Part shown: positions 20,289-29,686 of the stretch, piece by piece | Numbering within the stretch: the stretch's first letter is position 1 | How the letters are laid out: every line of letters starts with the position of its first letter | DNA from: Saprospiraceae bacterium | Lineage (GTDB): Bacteria > Bacteroidota > Bacteroidia > Chitinophagales > Saprospiraceae | DNA length: 64,000 nucleotides | Direction of reading: 5' to 3' | Assembly: GCA_016719855.1 (NCBI GenBank) | Contig: JADJYH010000040.1 | Location: 1-64,000, forward strand | The notes under the pieces: generated by a model | Told to the model about the DNA's origin: nothing | The model's database searches: none | The model's input: only the letters and a program-made list of their open reading frames with translations | Made by a program: the position numbers and the translations under genes

Positions 20289-22856
20289 ATGAAATTTTTA
20301 CACACTGCTTTTCTGCTGCTTTTCGTGGCAACCATGCTCCGTTCCCAATCGCTCGAAGTAGCGCCCGCATCCGGCAACCCCGTTTTGAGAAGTTTTGCTG
20401 CGCAAAAAGCCGCCGAATACGACCTACTGGTGGAACAGCTCACCGGCCACAAGCCGCCTGAACAGCCCGCTGGTAACCGGAGCGACGAGTGTCCACCCGA
20501 CCTGGACGGTTACTTTGTAGCTGCTGGCGATAGTCTTGAAATCACGCTTGACACGCTGGATTTGATGAAAGGACTGGACCCAGCCACACTGACCATTGAC
20601 AACGCCAACAGCCTGCAATTCGGTGCCGCAACGTTCAACGATACATTTTTACTGCTTACCTACAAAGCCACGCCAGGCTTCAACGGAGCGGGCATTGATA
20701 CCGTGAAAATCAAGCTCTCGCAACCTGGCTACGACACCATTATCGTATTTGAAATCTTTGTGCGGCGCAAGGCACGGGAGGTGATTACACAGCCACAAAC
20801 CGTTCAGCCTGAGACAATTACGACTTTTTGCCTCGGCAACGAGCTGGATTTTGCGAAGCCAAAAGCATGTAGCCGTTCCTTCGATTGCCCGGATGACTAC
20901 GATGGTGCTGGCTTGCCGATTTACCACCTTTCTTCCTACGATTACCCGGACACTTGTCTGGTTTACTACGCCAGTCGCTTCCCCGGCGTGGACACGGTTT
21001 GCATCCGAATCTGCGACGAGTGGGGTGTCTGCGACGTGTTCAAAGTGCCGTACATCATCCCCGGTGACACGGTTTCCATTGCTTCGAAGCCTTTTTTCGA
21101 TGATTTTTCTTCCTATGCTGGGCCATACCCAAGTGCCGAATTTTGGCTGGACAGAAGCGTCTATCTCAACTACACCTTGGCGAAGGATCCGCCATCGGTC
21201 GGCCTCGTGACTTTCGATGGGCTGAACCATCGGGGCGATGTTTACAACATCGTCAGTGGGGTGGGGGACAGGCTGACCTCGAAGGCGATTGACCTGAGCA
21301 GCTACACTGCCAGCAGCAACGTGTTCCTGCGTTTTTTCTTGTCACCGAAGGGCTACGGCCTGCCACCAGATGTTACTGATAAAATGACGCTGGAGTTCAG
21401 AAATGCCGACGGGGTGTGGGTGCTGGCTGGCACTTACCTTGGCACTGGCGAGGTTCCGATTGATTCATTTCCACCGTTCCTTTTTTATGCCATCAAAGTG
21501 GACGACCCGCAGTTTTTCCACGAGGCGTTCCAGTTCCGTTTTTCCGCCAACACTTCGCCGGGCGGCTCCGTGGATTTGTGGCATTTGGATTATGTGCAGT
21601 TGAGCAAAAATGAAGGCTCGGACGACAATTTCCCGGACATCGCCTTTACCCAACTTCCCACCTCTATTTTGAAAAACTACACCGCCATGCCTTGGGAGCA
21701 TTTCAAGGGGCATGTTGCTGACGAAACGCAAGACCAGTTGCAATCGCATTTTTTCAACCATTTTGACGATACCAGGGCGCTTTCGGCCTCAAGTGTTTCA
21801 TACAAGGAGCTTGTAACGGGTTCGGATATTGGCAGTTTCTTCACCGTTGTTGAGAGCGGGACGGACAACAACATGCCACCAAAAGAGCATTCGATTCGCA
21901 ATCGAACCATTCCCGCTGGAAATTTCACCCAAATAAAAAATGACCTCGACGGCATACCTGTTGGTGGCCTGCGGGTGTTGGAAACTACGTTTGCTTTTGC
22001 CGAAACAAGCCAGGGTGTCATCTTTGAAACCAATGATACGGTCAAGTTGAAAAACACCTTTTTCAACTACTTCGCCCACGACGACGGCACCGCAGAGTGG
22101 CAGGTGTACATCGCCCATGCGGTGGAGGGCGAGCAGTTTGCATCAAAATTCCACGCCAACGTGGAAGATGACCTTGAGGCTGTTCAAATCATGTTCCCGC
22201 AAGTCAACGGTGATGTGCAGGAGCAGCTTTTCAACCTGAAAATCTGGGTTGGCTCCTTGGACACCGACCCTGTGTTTGTTCGTTCCTTGCTCAAACCCTT
22301 TTACCCTAGCAACGTGTACGACACCCTGCAAGGCTTCACCACCTACGTGCTCGACGATTTTGAGGGTACGCCAATGCCCGTCACCATTCCGGCAGGAAGC
22401 GATTTCTACGTGGGTTTTGAGCAGGCATCGGCGGCAGTGCTGGGCATACCGATTGGCTTCGACCTGCAAAATGCCTGCGACTGCAACTGGTCGAACCTCA
22501 CTGGCAACGGGTGGTCAAAGTTTTCATCCAACCTTCCCGGCTCGCTCATGATTCGCCCGGTTTTTGGCGCAACCACCAACACCAACAGTGGTGCAGGCGA
22601 AGTAGCTAGCGGAGCTTCCGGGGTCAATATTTACCCGAACCCAAGCACTGGCCAGGTCAACTTTTTGCTGGAGGAAAGCAATTACCAAGATTTCCAGGTT
22701 GCCATTTTCAACAACCTCGGCCAAGCAGTCAGCCAAGGCAGCTTGGAGCGCAGCCTTGACCTAAGCGCACTGCCCAATGGCGTTTACCACGTCCGGTTGG
22801 TGAATGAAAAAACGGGCGAGCTTTTCAGTGAGCGGTTAATTTTGGCAAAAGATTAA
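20289..22856 (+). CDS. Large secreted protein with type A T9SS sorting domain
   Basis: This intact 855-residue protein has a signal peptide (MKFLHTAFLLLFVATMLRSQS) and ends in a type A sorting domain (NIYPNPSTGQVNFLL ... LSALPNGVYHVRLVNEKTGE). The N-terminal third carries Ig/cadherin-like strands (LLLTYKATPGFNGAGIDTVKIK; PGVDTVCIRICDEWGVCDVF). The middle has a jelly-roll-like region starting FFDDFSSYAGPYPSAEFW, of the kind seen in T9SS proteins that describe 'immune-inhibitor-like' or lectin-like folds. No catalytic motif was recognised, so no enzymatic function is assigned. It is expected to be exported across the outer membrane and anchored or released by the T9SS sortase. None of the T9SS core genes lie in the window. 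Confidence 0.8.
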   Translation: MKFLHTAFLLLFVATMLRSQSLEVAPASGNPVLRSFAAQKAAEYDLLVEQLTGHKPPEQPAGNRSDECPPDLDGYFVAAGDSLEITLDTLDLMKGLDPATLTIDNANSLQFGAATFNDTFLLLTYKATPGFNGAGIDTVKIKLSQPGYDTIIVFEIFVRRKAREVITQPQTVQPETITTFCLGNELDFAKPKACSRSFDCPDDYDGAGLPIYHLSSYDYPDTCLVYYASRFPGVDTVCIRICDEWGVCDVFKVPYIIPGDTVSIASKPFFDDFSSYAGPYPSAEFWLDRSVYLNYTLAKDPPSVGLVTFDGLNHRGDVYNIVSGVGDRLTSKAIDLSSYTASSNVFLRFFLSPKGYGLPPDVTDKMTLEFRNADGVWVLAGTYLGTGEVPIDSFPPFLFYAIKVDDPQFFHEAFQFRFSANTSPGGSVDLWHLDYVQLSKNEGSDDNFPDIAFTQLPTSILKNYTAMPWEHFKGHVADETQDQLQSHFFNHFDDTRALSASSVSYKELVTGSDIGSFFTVVESGTDNNMPPKEHSIRNRTIPAGNFTQIKNDLDGIPVGGLRVLETTFAFAETSQGVIFETNDTVKLKNTFFNYFAHDDGTAEWQVYIAHAVEGEQFASKFHANVEDDLEAVQIMFPQVNGDVQEQLFNLKIWVGSLDTDPVFVRSLLKPFYPSNVYDTLQGFTTYVLDDFEGTPMPVTIPAGSDFYVGFEQASAAVLGIPIGFDLQNACDCNWSNLTGNGWSKFSSNLPGSLMIRPVFGATTNTNSGAGEVASGASGVNIYPNPSTGQVNFLLEESNYQDFQVAIFNNLGQAVSQGSLERSLDLSALPNGVYHVRLVNEKTGELFSERLILAKD

Positions 22857-22982
22857 TTTTGCGGGTAAATGGCGGTGAAGTCTTCAAAATCAAATCGAAC
22901 CTTCGTTGTCAAATAATTGAAAATCAGGCATCTGCGACAACTTTTGCCTTTTTACTTTTGCCTTTTTACTTATTCTTTCAAA

Positions 22983-23285
22983 ATGGACATTACCATACAA
23001 GAACTAAAGCAAAGAATGGATGCCGGAGACTCGGATTTCGTGCTGATTGACGTGCGTGAGCCGTATGAGCATGAAGAATTCAATGTCGGCGGGAAGCTGA
23101 TTCCAATAGGCGGTTTCATGGCGGCTATCCCCGAACTGACGGCCCACAAAGATGAAGAGGTGGTGATTTATTGCCGCTCTGGAAATCGCAGCGGGATGGC
23201 CAAACAACTGCTCGAAGCGTCGGGTTTCACAAATGCGAGGAACTTGACGGGCGGGATGTTGGCTTGGCAAGCAAGCTTTGGGTAG
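22983..23285 (+). CDS. Rhodanese-like domain protein
   Basis: This 100-residue single-domain rhodanese has IDVREPYEHEEFNVGG near residue 20 and the active-site loop YCRSGNRSGMAKQLL, where the Cys carries persulfide. The six-residue loop CRSGNR is of the sulfurtransferase (not Cdc25 phosphatase) type. I start it at the ATG at 22983. An earlier in-frame ATG at 22917 would add 22 residues that read like translated spacer (TTTTGCC/TTTTTAC direct repeats). Likely cytosolic, with a role in sulfur transfer or thiosulfate/cyanide handling. It ends 10 bases before a perfect bidirectional terminator. Confidence 0.9.
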   Translation: MDITIQELKQRMDAGDSDFVLIDVREPYEHEEFNVGGKLIPIGGFMAAIPELTAHKDEEVVIYCRSGNRSGMAKQLLEASGFTNARNLTGGMLAWQASFG

Positions 23286-23294
23286 GATTTGGGA

Positions 23295-23331
23295 AAAACG
23301 ATACGATTGCTCCGAGCAATCGTATCGTTTT
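23295..23331. terminator. 17-bp perfect bidirectional terminator
   Basis: AAAACGATACGATTGCT (23295-23311) and AGCAATCGTATCGTTTT (23315-23331) flank a CCG loop. A-run and T-run at the two ends make it usable from both directions, but the minus-strand SPOR gene ends 140 bases away, so it mainly serves the rhodanese gene. Confidence 0.8.
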
Positions 23332-23471
23332 CAAGAAGAGGCTGGGGGGGGGGAAAGGAGGAAAAAGAGGGGAAAAAGTAAGTTAATATTTTGTCCATTT
23401 AAAAACCCTTGCCGGCCGGCCCAAAAAACACCGCCCAAAAAAATTTGGCGACCACATTGTTTCAAGGAATA

Positions 23472-24107
23472 TCAGGACTTGGATTTCACATAGCTTTTCA
23501 CACTGTCGCCACTCAATTTTTTGACCAAACGCTCGGCATCGGCCATGTTGTCAAAGCGGTCAACCAGCACCACCGCATACTTTCCACGGTCAAATAGCTC
23601 CACACGGGCATTGTCGTAGCCCATTTTGTTCAACTTTTTCACCTGCGATTCAGCCAAGGCTTTCTTGGAAAAAGAACCAGCCAGTACCATGTACTTGCCT
23701 TCGGAATAGGTTGCTTTTTCAGCGGTATCCGAGGCAGTTGTCCCTGTTTTGGGGGTGGATTTCGATCCAGTGGCTTCTTTTGCCGCATCGTCAACGTCAT
23801 CTTCAGCGGGTGCGTCATTGGCCGAAGTTTCAGCATTATTACCGGGAGCTGTGCTGGTGGAAGGCTTCGTGGTCGAAGCTTGGTCGGTCGTGGCATTGCC
23901 TTTTGCAGCGCCAGTTGAGTCAACGTTTTCGTCTATTTCGTAGTCGTAAACATCGCCGTCCTCTATTTCGACGGAGTCTGCGGCTATTTCGGTCTTGTCT
24001 TTTGGTTTGTCGCCGTTGAAGACATTGGTCATTTTATAAACCAAAAAAAGGATGGCCATGATGCAGATGCCAACGATGGCGATGGTAACGTAGTCAAGTT
24101 TCGACAT
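23472..24107 (-). CDS. SPOR-domain membrane protein
   Basis: This 211-residue protein starts at 24107 with a short cytosolic N-terminus and one transmembrane segment (YVTIAIVGICIMAILFLVYK). A low-complexity acidic/Ala-Thr-Ser linker follows (about residues 40-135). It ends in a SPOR domain (KYMVLAGSFSKKALAESQVK; VELFDRGKYAVVLVDRFDNM; AERLVKKL). SPOR domains bind glycan strands stripped of stem peptides, typically at the division septum. An upstream in-frame start would add 21 residues with no membrane-protein logic, so I reject it. It is divergent from the helicase gene, and the 180-base spacer must hold promoters for both. Confidence 0.85.
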   Translation of the reverse strand: MSKLDYVTIAIVGICIMAILFLVYKMTNVFNGDKPKDKTEIAADSVEIEDGDVYDYEIDENVDSTGAAKGNATTDQASTTKPSTSTAPGNNAETSANDAPAEDDVDDAAKEATGSKSTPKTGTTASDTAEKATYSEGKYMVLAGSFSKKALAESQVKKLNKMGYDNARVELFDRGKYAVVLVDRFDNMADAERLVKKLSGDSVKSYVKSKS

Positions 24108-24290
24108 GGTATCAGAAGTTATGATTTGATAATCAATAAGTTGCGAAGCGTCATTGCATTTGATTTTCAAGAAAATAGACGGCAGCTTCAGGGGTAAAAT
24201 TAGTTTGAAATGTTGGAAACAGCAAACGCCTACGGCTGCTTACCTTCGCTGCTGCACTTTTTTCTTACAGACAAAGACTTTTTTAAGAAA

Positions 24291-27200
24291 ATGAACCTCA
24301 AAATAATATCCGCCGGGGCTGGTTCCGGCAAAACCTACCGCCTCACGCAGGAGCTGGTTGGGCTTTTGGCCTCCGGCAATGTGCGGGCAAGCGGCATCAT
24401 CGCCACCACGTTTACCAACAAGGCCGCCGCCGAGTTGCAGGAACGGGTACGGGTGCGGCTGCTCGAAGAGGGGCTGACCCAAGCTGCCAACGACCTTTCC
24501 AACGCCCTCATCGGCACGGTGCACGGACTTGGCGTGAAGCTGCTCAAGCGCTTTGCCTACGAGGCCGGGGTATCGCCGCAGGTGGACATCATCGCCGACG
24601 AGGACCAGCAGATGCTGTTCAACCAGTCGCTTTCGATGGTGCTGACCAATGAGCGGGTAGAGGAAATGGAGCGCCTATCCGATCGGTTGGGCCTTTCAAA
24701 ATCAGTTTTTGGGAAAACGGACTGGCGCAAATTGCTCAAGGACCTCGCTGAAGTCGTCCGTGCCAACGATTTTAGCGAGGAAGTCTTGGAGGTCAGCAAG
24801 CAACGCTCGTTTGAGACGTTTGCCCGGTTTCTGGATCCCGTCATTGACCGGACACCGGAGGCTTGGAACGAACTGATAAACGAGCAAATCGTGGCCACCA
24901 TTTCGAGGCTCGAAAACAACGGCGACACCACCAAAGTGACCGCCGATGGCACCAAGTCACTCCGTGAAATAAAGGCCGATTTGCGCCTTCGTGGCAGCCT
25001 GAACTGGCATCAATGGGCAAAAATTTCGAAGACAAAAGTGGGTGCAAGAAGTCGGGACGACCTCGAAGAACTGGTCGCATTTGCCAACACCCACCTCGGC
25101 CATGCAGGCCTTCGTGACGATGTTAAGTCGTTCATTTTCAACATCTTCGAACTGGCGGCGGCGGCCATAGAAGAGTTCGAGCGCTTTAAGAAAAGCCGGG
25201 GCCTCATTGACTACAACGACATGGAGAGCTACGTCAAGCGCCTCCTCGACGACCCGACGGTGCAGGAGGTGCTGGCTGAGGAACTCGACCTGCTGTTGGT
25301 GGACGAGTTTCAAGACACCAACCCGTTGCAGCTCGAAATTTTCTTGAAACTTTCCCGATTTGCCCGCCATTCCATCTGGGTGGGCGACCCGAAGCAGAGC
25401 ATCTATGGGTTCCGGGGAGCCGACCCGCTGCTGATGCAGGCCATCATCGAAGGGCAAGGTGGGTTGCAACCAGAGAATATACTGGCCCACTCTTGGCGCT
25501 CAAGGGAGGATGTGGTTTTTGCAACCAATGCGATTTTTACCAAAGCATTTTCAAACTTGCCCGCCGAACAAGTGGCCCTGCAACCCAAGCGCCGCAAGCT
25601 GGCCACGCCTGACGCTGCCAACAAACAGCATGAGCCGCCCGAAATGGGCAATGCGCTGGTACATTGGTACTTCAACTACGACGGTGAAGGTCGAAAACCG
25701 GGCAAAGAATGGCTCCACCATTGCATCGCTGAGGCACTTAGGATAAACCTGGAGCGTGGCATTTCCATTTTGCCGAAAGGCGAAAAGAACTACCGGCTGG
25801 CGCAACCCGGCGACGTGGCGATTCTCTGCCGCTCCAACGCCGATTGCCGTGACGTGGCTGGGGCGCTGCACCGGGCAGGGTTGAGGGCTGCCATTTCAAG
25901 GGCGGGGTTGATGGCCACTGCCGAGGCAAAGCTGATTTTGGCCTGCCTTAAGTTTATCCTCAACAAATACGATTCGCTCTCCGTGGCGGAGATTTTGCTG
26001 CTGGCAGCCCGATTGGAGCTGCACGAAATCGTGGAAGACCGGCTGGCCTACCTTGAAGCCTCCGAGGAGGCCAAGCCAGACTACAAATGGGGTGAGCAGT
26101 ACGAGTTCGTTCAGCAACTGAATGCGCTAAGGCCCCAGGTGGCCGAGCTTTCCGGCTCCGAAATCTTGTCGCTGCTGTTGGAAGAGCTTGACCTTCAGCG
26201 CATCATCGTCACTTGGGGCAATGTGGAGCAGCGCCTCGCCAATGTGGACATGCTCATTCATTTTTCCTTGCAATACGAACAGGCTTGCAACCGCCTGCAC
26301 AGTGCCGCTTCGTTGGGTGGTTTTTTGTTGTGGGCAAATGATTTGGCACAAAACGAAAATGACCTGCAAGGCTCAGGAGAAAATCCGCTGGCGGTCAATG
26401 TTCTGACCTACCACAAAAGCAAGGGGCTTGAATACCCCATCGTGATTTGCCATAGCTTGGAACAGTCGCTGAGGGAGGACGTTTGGGGCATTTCGCTAGT
26501 GCCGGATTCAGCCGTGATTGACCTCGACAACCTCTTGGGCAATCGCTGGGTGCGGCTTTGGGTGAACCCCTACGCAGACCAGTTCAAGGGCACAATGCTG
26601 GAGGAGCGCATGGCCGATTCTCCAGAAAAAGCTCAAAAACGAGTGGCTGCACTGGCCGAGGACAACCGCTTGATGTACGTTGGGCTGACCCGTGCCAGGG
26701 ATTATCTCGTTTTCCCAACCCGTGAAAAGCAGCCCATTTGGCTGAACCGTGTTTGCAACAATGGGCAAGAGGAGCAGCCCGCCTTGGATGCCAACTCCAA
26801 CGAAACATATTGGGACTGGGAGGGCAAAACCCTAATGATTTCAACTGAGGTCAGCCATTTCCCGAATGATTTCCCACATGCTACGCTTCAGGAAGCCACT
26901 TGGAACCAGATTTCTGAGCGGAGCGGAAGGAGGGAATTTCCTGTGTTGACGGCCATCTCAGAGGCTGATTCGAACGGCAATCAGTTGACTGTCTTGAGCC
27001 AAGTCAATTGTTTTAGCGCTTTTTCACTACCAGAAGTGCCAGAGCGGCAACGGGTTGCGGCGGCGTTCAAGGATTTTTTGGTAGCCACGAGTCAGGGTTC
27101 GGCGCAATGGAAGGAAGCCGAAATTTCGGAGCAATTGATTACTCGGTTGGAAGTGCAAGACCTCGTGGAGCCAGCGGATTTTTTGGAAAAATCCAAGGCT

Positions 27201-27509
27201 TTCAATGTCTGGTTGAAATCTCATTTTCAAATTTTGCAGATTTCGGCTTGTTTCCCCGTGCGCAAATTCTTTGATGGAAAGTTATTTGAAGCCAATATTG
27301 ACCTGTTGTTGGAAACAGCGGATAGGTTGGTGGTGCTCAAATTGAGCAAGTTTGTGGGCGATGGAAAAAACCGGCAGCGGAGCTTGAAAAATTTGGTGCA
27401 GGAAATGAGGTTTGAGAAGCAGATTTTGAAGGAGCAATTTGGAAAGCAGCTCGTGGATTTCTGGGTTGTTTTCGTGCTTTACGGAGAAGCTTATGAGTTG
27501 GGTATATGA
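24291..27509 (+). CDS. UvrD/AddA-type superfamily I helicase with degenerate C-terminal nuclease domain
   Basis: This 1,072-residue protein begins with Walker A (SAGAGSGKTYRL, residues 7-18), followed by motif Ia (TTFTNKAAAELQ), Walker B/motif II (LLLVDEFQDTNPLQ, about residue 335), motif III (WVGDPKQSIYGFRG), and motifs V/VI (YHKSKGLEYPIVI; LMYVGLTRARDYLV, about residue 795). This is the AddA/RecB-like exonuclease-V class. The C-terminal 85 residues keep the first acidic strand of a PD-(D/E)xK nuclease (EANIDLLLE) but the second reads LVVLKLSKF, where active relatives have a (V/I)IDxK-type Asp-x-Lys. The nuclease is therefore probably inactive. A start at 24210 is possible but puts 27 unlike residues before the P-loop strand. 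It would act in double-strand-break end processing, probably with an AddB-like partner, which is not in the window. Confidence 0.9.
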   Translation: MNLKIISAGAGSGKTYRLTQELVGLLASGNVRASGIIATTFTNKAAAELQERVRVRLLEEGLTQAANDLSNALIGTVHGLGVKLLKRFAYEAGVSPQVDIIADEDQQMLFNQSLSMVLTNERVEEMERLSDRLGLSKSVFGKTDWRKLLKDLAEVVRANDFSEEVLEVSKQRSFETFARFLDPVIDRTPEAWNELINEQIVATISRLENNGDTTKVTADGTKSLREIKADLRLRGSLNWHQWAKISKTKVGARSRDDLEELVAFANTHLGHAGLRDDVKSFIFNIFELAAAAIEEFERFKKSRGLIDYNDMESYVKRLLDDPTVQEVLAEELDLLLVDEFQDTNPLQLEIFLKLSRFARHSIWVGDPKQSIYGFRGADPLLMQAIIEGQGGLQPENILAHSWRSREDVVFATNAIFTKAFSNLPAEQVALQPKRRKLATPDAANKQHEPPEMGNALVHWYFNYDGEGRKPGKEWLHHCIAEALRINLERGISILPKGEKNYRLAQPGDVAILCRSNADCRDVAGALHRAGLRAAISRAGLMATAEAKLILACLKFILNKYDSLSVAEILLLAARLELHEIVEDRLAYLEASEEAKPDYKWGEQYEFVQQLNALRPQVAELSGSEILSLLLEELDLQRIIVTWGNVEQRLANVDMLIHFSLQYEQACNRLHSAASLGGFLLWANDLAQNENDLQGSGENPLAVNVLTYHKSKGLEYPIVICHSLEQSLREDVWGISLVPDSAVIDLDNLLGNRWVRLWVNPYADQFKGTMLEERMADSPEKAQKRVAALAEDNRLMYVGLTRARDYLVFPTREKQPIWLNRVCNNGQEEQPALDANSNETYWDWEGKTLMISTEVSHFPNDFPHATLQEATWNQISERSGRREFPVLTAISEADSNGNQLTVLSQVNCFSAFSLPEVPERQRVAAAFKDFLVATSQGSAQWKEAEISEQLITRLEVQDLVEPADFLEKSKAFNVWLKSHFQILQISACFPVRKFFDGKLFEANIDLLLETADRLVVLKLSKFVGDGKNRQRSLKNLVQEMRFEKQILKEQFGKQLVDFWVVFVLYGEAYELGI

Positions 27510-27513
27510 AAAA

Positions 27514-27540
27514 GGGGGTAGAGCTGGTCGCTCTGCCCCC
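27514..27540 (+). terminator. Terminator after the helicase gene
   Basis: GGGGGTAGAGC (27514-27524) pairs with GCTCTGCCCCC (27530-27540; one G-U pair) around TGGTC and is followed by TAGTTTTAG. It starts four bases after the stop codon. Confidence 0.75.
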
Positions 27541-27583
27541 TAGTTTTAGTTAGAGATTAAAGGTTATTTGTTTGGATAATGCA

Positions 27584-28252
27584 TTAATTGTTGGGAGTGG
27601 AGATTTTTTCAGAAGCAAAAATCACTTTGTATGCTCCCTCAGGTTGTTGATTTTTTTCGGTTGTCTTTTGGCTTGCGAAAACTGCATTTGCTGCTGCACC
27701 TTCGGTAACTAAGTTTGTGCCGTAGGTGTAAACCATTGTGCCGTCACTATGTCCGAAATCAAGCACACCGAGGTCGTTGCCTGGGTTTGAGCCGTAGGTA
27801 TTTGGCGTAGAAAAAGGGTCGTTTTCATTGTTAATCAGGCTGATTCCCATTGTAGTGTCCTCTGGAATGAAAGTGAAAAGCAGGGTCTCTTTGCCAGCAA
27901 AATATTTGATACGTGGCTCGTCAGTGACAAATCCGAAGGAAATATAAGCTTTGTCTGGAGCTTCCATCGGGCCGTCAACCCTTGCATTTTCGATCCAAGT
28001 TCCGCTGACATTATCGAGGCCAGCATAAGCAAAGCCTACTGGAGCAACAATGGTAACCTGGCCAGAACCGGTGTTGGAACGCTTGGTAGGAGCGATGGAT
28101 TCGCCCGGCACCACGAACACTCCCCAAGTAATTTGGTCGTCCATCAGCTTCAACTTGAAGTTCAAGTCAGCGATAGCGTTTTCCATTTGAGCTGAAACCT
28201 GGAAGCTCAGAAGAAGGGCGAAGCTGGCGATGATGGTGCGGAAAGTGTTCAT
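27584..28252 (-). CDS. Secreted protein of unknown function
   Basis: This 222-residue protein has a clear signal peptide (IIASFALLLSFQVSAQ) and a beta-rich mature part. Visible strands include LNFKLKLMDDQITWGVFVVP, VTIVAPVGFAYAGL and LLFTFIPEDTTMGISLI. It ends after IFASEKISTPNN with no type A or B sorting domain, so it is expected in the periplasm or exported by another route. I recognise a general resemblance to short secreted Saprospiria proteins with cadherin/cohesin-like folds but cannot name the family. It converges on the helicase gene; the terminator at 27514-27540 lies between them. Confidence 0.7.
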   Translation of the reverse strand: MNTFRTIIASFALLLSFQVSAQMENAIADLNFKLKLMDDQITWGVFVVPGESIAPTKRSNTGSGQVTIVAPVGFAYAGLDNVSGTWIENARVDGPMEAPDKAYISFGFVTDEPRIKYFAGKETLLFTFIPEDTTMGISLINNENDPFSTPNTYGSNPGNDLGVLDFGHSDGTMVYTYGTNLVTEGAAANAVFASQKTTEKNQQPEGAYKVIFASEKISTPNN

Positions 28253-28640
28253 TGTTTTTGTATTTTACTTGTGAATGAAACCGTTGTTCTGTTTGATGCT
28301 ACAAATATGGCGGCGATGGGAAAGGATTTTTTGAAGATTTTCGTAAAACTGTGACACTTCTTCAGTGCTCGTATTTTTCAAAAATACCGTTCTGTATGCT
28401 TTTTTGATAAGAAAGCCTGATTTATGAAGCTAAGATTCGTCCTATCGTTGTGACAATGTATCGGATATATTATTTCTAATTTTCTTGAAGCTTAGTTCTT
28501 TCTATCTTCATTCGTACCTCTGGAAGCCTTTCTATATTTGCGATAAGTTTCGGGGCGGGAGGGGTGGAAGGCTGGGATTTCAGCACCAACAACTTCGAGA
28601 CTGAGTTTTACACTAAACAGCTTCTAAATCTTTAGAAAAA
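28253..28640. other. 388-base divergent promoter region
   Basis: This spacer separates the divergent secreted-protein and DUF4293 genes. It contains CAAATATG at 28302-28309, which on the minus strand reads CATATTTG, one mismatch from TAnnTTTG and 50 bases before the secreted gene, and TATATTTG at 28533-28540 for the plus strand. No gene seen. Confidence 0.4.
28533..28540 (+). promoter_or_regulatory. Bacteroidota-type -7 element TATATTTG
   Basis: TATATTTGCG is an exact match to TAnnTTTG, about 100 bases before the DUF4293 start codon at 28641. Consensus match only; no mapped start site. Confidence 0.4.
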
Positions 28641-29081
28641 ATGATTCAAAGAATTCAATCCATTTTCTTGCTGCTTGCCGCAGCCTCAGGGTTTGGGGTT
28701 TTGGCATTGCCGTTCGCATCTACCGTTGAAACTGTTCAAGGTTCTGCCTTATTCGCGGATAAGGTGTACTCCATTGGCGACAATATTGGGTTGCTGGTGC
28801 TTTTTGCCGTGGCGGGGGCCTTGTCAATTGCGTCCATCTTTCTTTACAGCAACCGGCAATTGCAGATGAAAATAGGTAGGATAGCGCTAATTGCCAATAT
28901 CTTGGGGATTGTACTGGCTATCATTCTTTTCTGGCAAGATTTGTCGAATATTGGCAGCAGTGAAGTAGATGACGGATTTGGCATCTATTTGCCAGCCTTG
29001 TTTATCGTTTTCGCTGGGTTGGCGTTGAGGGCCATCAAAAAGGACGAGGCTTTGGTGAGGTCAGCTGACAGGCTCAGGTAA
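28641..29081 (+). CDS. DUF4293 family membrane protein
   Basis: This 146-residue protein has four predicted transmembrane segments (IFLLLAAASGFGVLALPF, NIGLLVLFAVAGALSIASIF, IALIANILGIVLAIILFW, YLPALFIVFAGLALRAI). It has the family's conserved opening MIQRIQSIFLLLAA and the charged closing motif KKDEALVRSADRLR. DUF4293 proteins are nearly confined to Bacteroidota and have no known function. Length matches the family. It converges on the ExbD/TolQ cluster with a hairpin between. Confidence 0.9.
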   Translation: MIQRIQSIFLLLAAASGFGVLALPFASTVETVQGSALFADKVYSIGDNIGLLVLFAVAGALSIASIFLYSNRQLQMKIGRIALIANILGIVLAIILFWQDLSNIGSSEVDDGFGIYLPALFIVFAGLALRAIKKDEALVRSADRLR

Positions 29082-29107
29082 CAAACAATAGTTTATAAAA
29101 CAAGAAA

Positions 29108-29134
29108 GTCGTTACTAGCAATGCTGGTAACGAC
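29108..29134. terminator. Bidirectional hairpin between DUF4293 and the ExbD genes
   Basis: GTCGTTACTAGCA (29108-29120) and TGCTGGTAACGAC (29122-29134) are complementary with one G-U pair. Flanking A-rich and T-rich tracts would allow it to stop transcription from both converging units. Confidence 0.6.
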
Positions 29135-29160
29135 CTTCTGATTTTCGCAAAAGGAAAGAA

Positions 29161-29643
29161 TCAATCAGCTTTTTCTTTGACTACACCACGCCTAGCGGCA
29201 TAGTTTACTTTCAACTGGCCAATCCTTCTAAGCTTAGTTTTAACATCCTGAACGATGCCCATCGTAATATCGCCATCTACCCGCAATGATGAGGTTATCC
29301 TATTGCGCAGGGCAGGCTGGACTGTTTGCTTGTGGTTTTCAACAAAAAGCGGAATATCTTCCACTGTTTTGAAGGAATCGTCAAGCTGGATGCGAGGTGC
29401 AGTACCATAGATGGACTGAAATCGCTCCATTGGCCGACCAATATAAATGAAATGTACCAATGACTTCTGTTCCAGCTTCTCTAATTCAGTAGCTTGTGGT
29501 ACTTGTACCTTTACCTTTAGGTCTGTTTCCCTCATTTTGGTGATAACCATGAAGAAAAACAAAAGGATGAACACGATATCAGGAAGGGACGCAGTGGAAA
29601 TTGCTGGCGTTGTGTCCCCACGTTTTTTCTTAAATTTACCCAT
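29161..29643 (-). CDS. ExbD/TolR-family biopolymer transport protein
   Basis: This 160-residue protein starts at 29643 (GKFKKKRGD) and has one transmembrane segment bearing the functional Asp (SLPDIVFILLFFFMVITK), followed by a periplasmic domain. In ExbD/TolR this Asp carries protons through the ExbB/TolQ pentamer. An earlier in-frame start would add 31 unlike residues and overlaps the upstream gene. It is the last gene of a four-gene unit (TolQ-like, small membrane protein, ExbD, ExbD) and starts 43 bases after the previous stop. The unit probably energises TonB-dependent import, such as SusC, or surface motility. Confidence 0.9.
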   Translation of the reverse strand: MGKFKKKRGDTTPAISTASLPDIVFILLFFFMVITKMRETDLKVKVQVPQATELEKLEQKSLVHFIYIGRPMERFQSIYGTAPRIQLDDSFKTVEDIPLFVENHKQTVQPALRNRITSSLRVDGDITMGIVQDVKTKLRRIGQLKVNYAARRGVVKEKAD

Positions 29644-29686
29644 AACTATGCAGTTTAAGAAACTTTGAATGTTGTGGTTATAGGAA

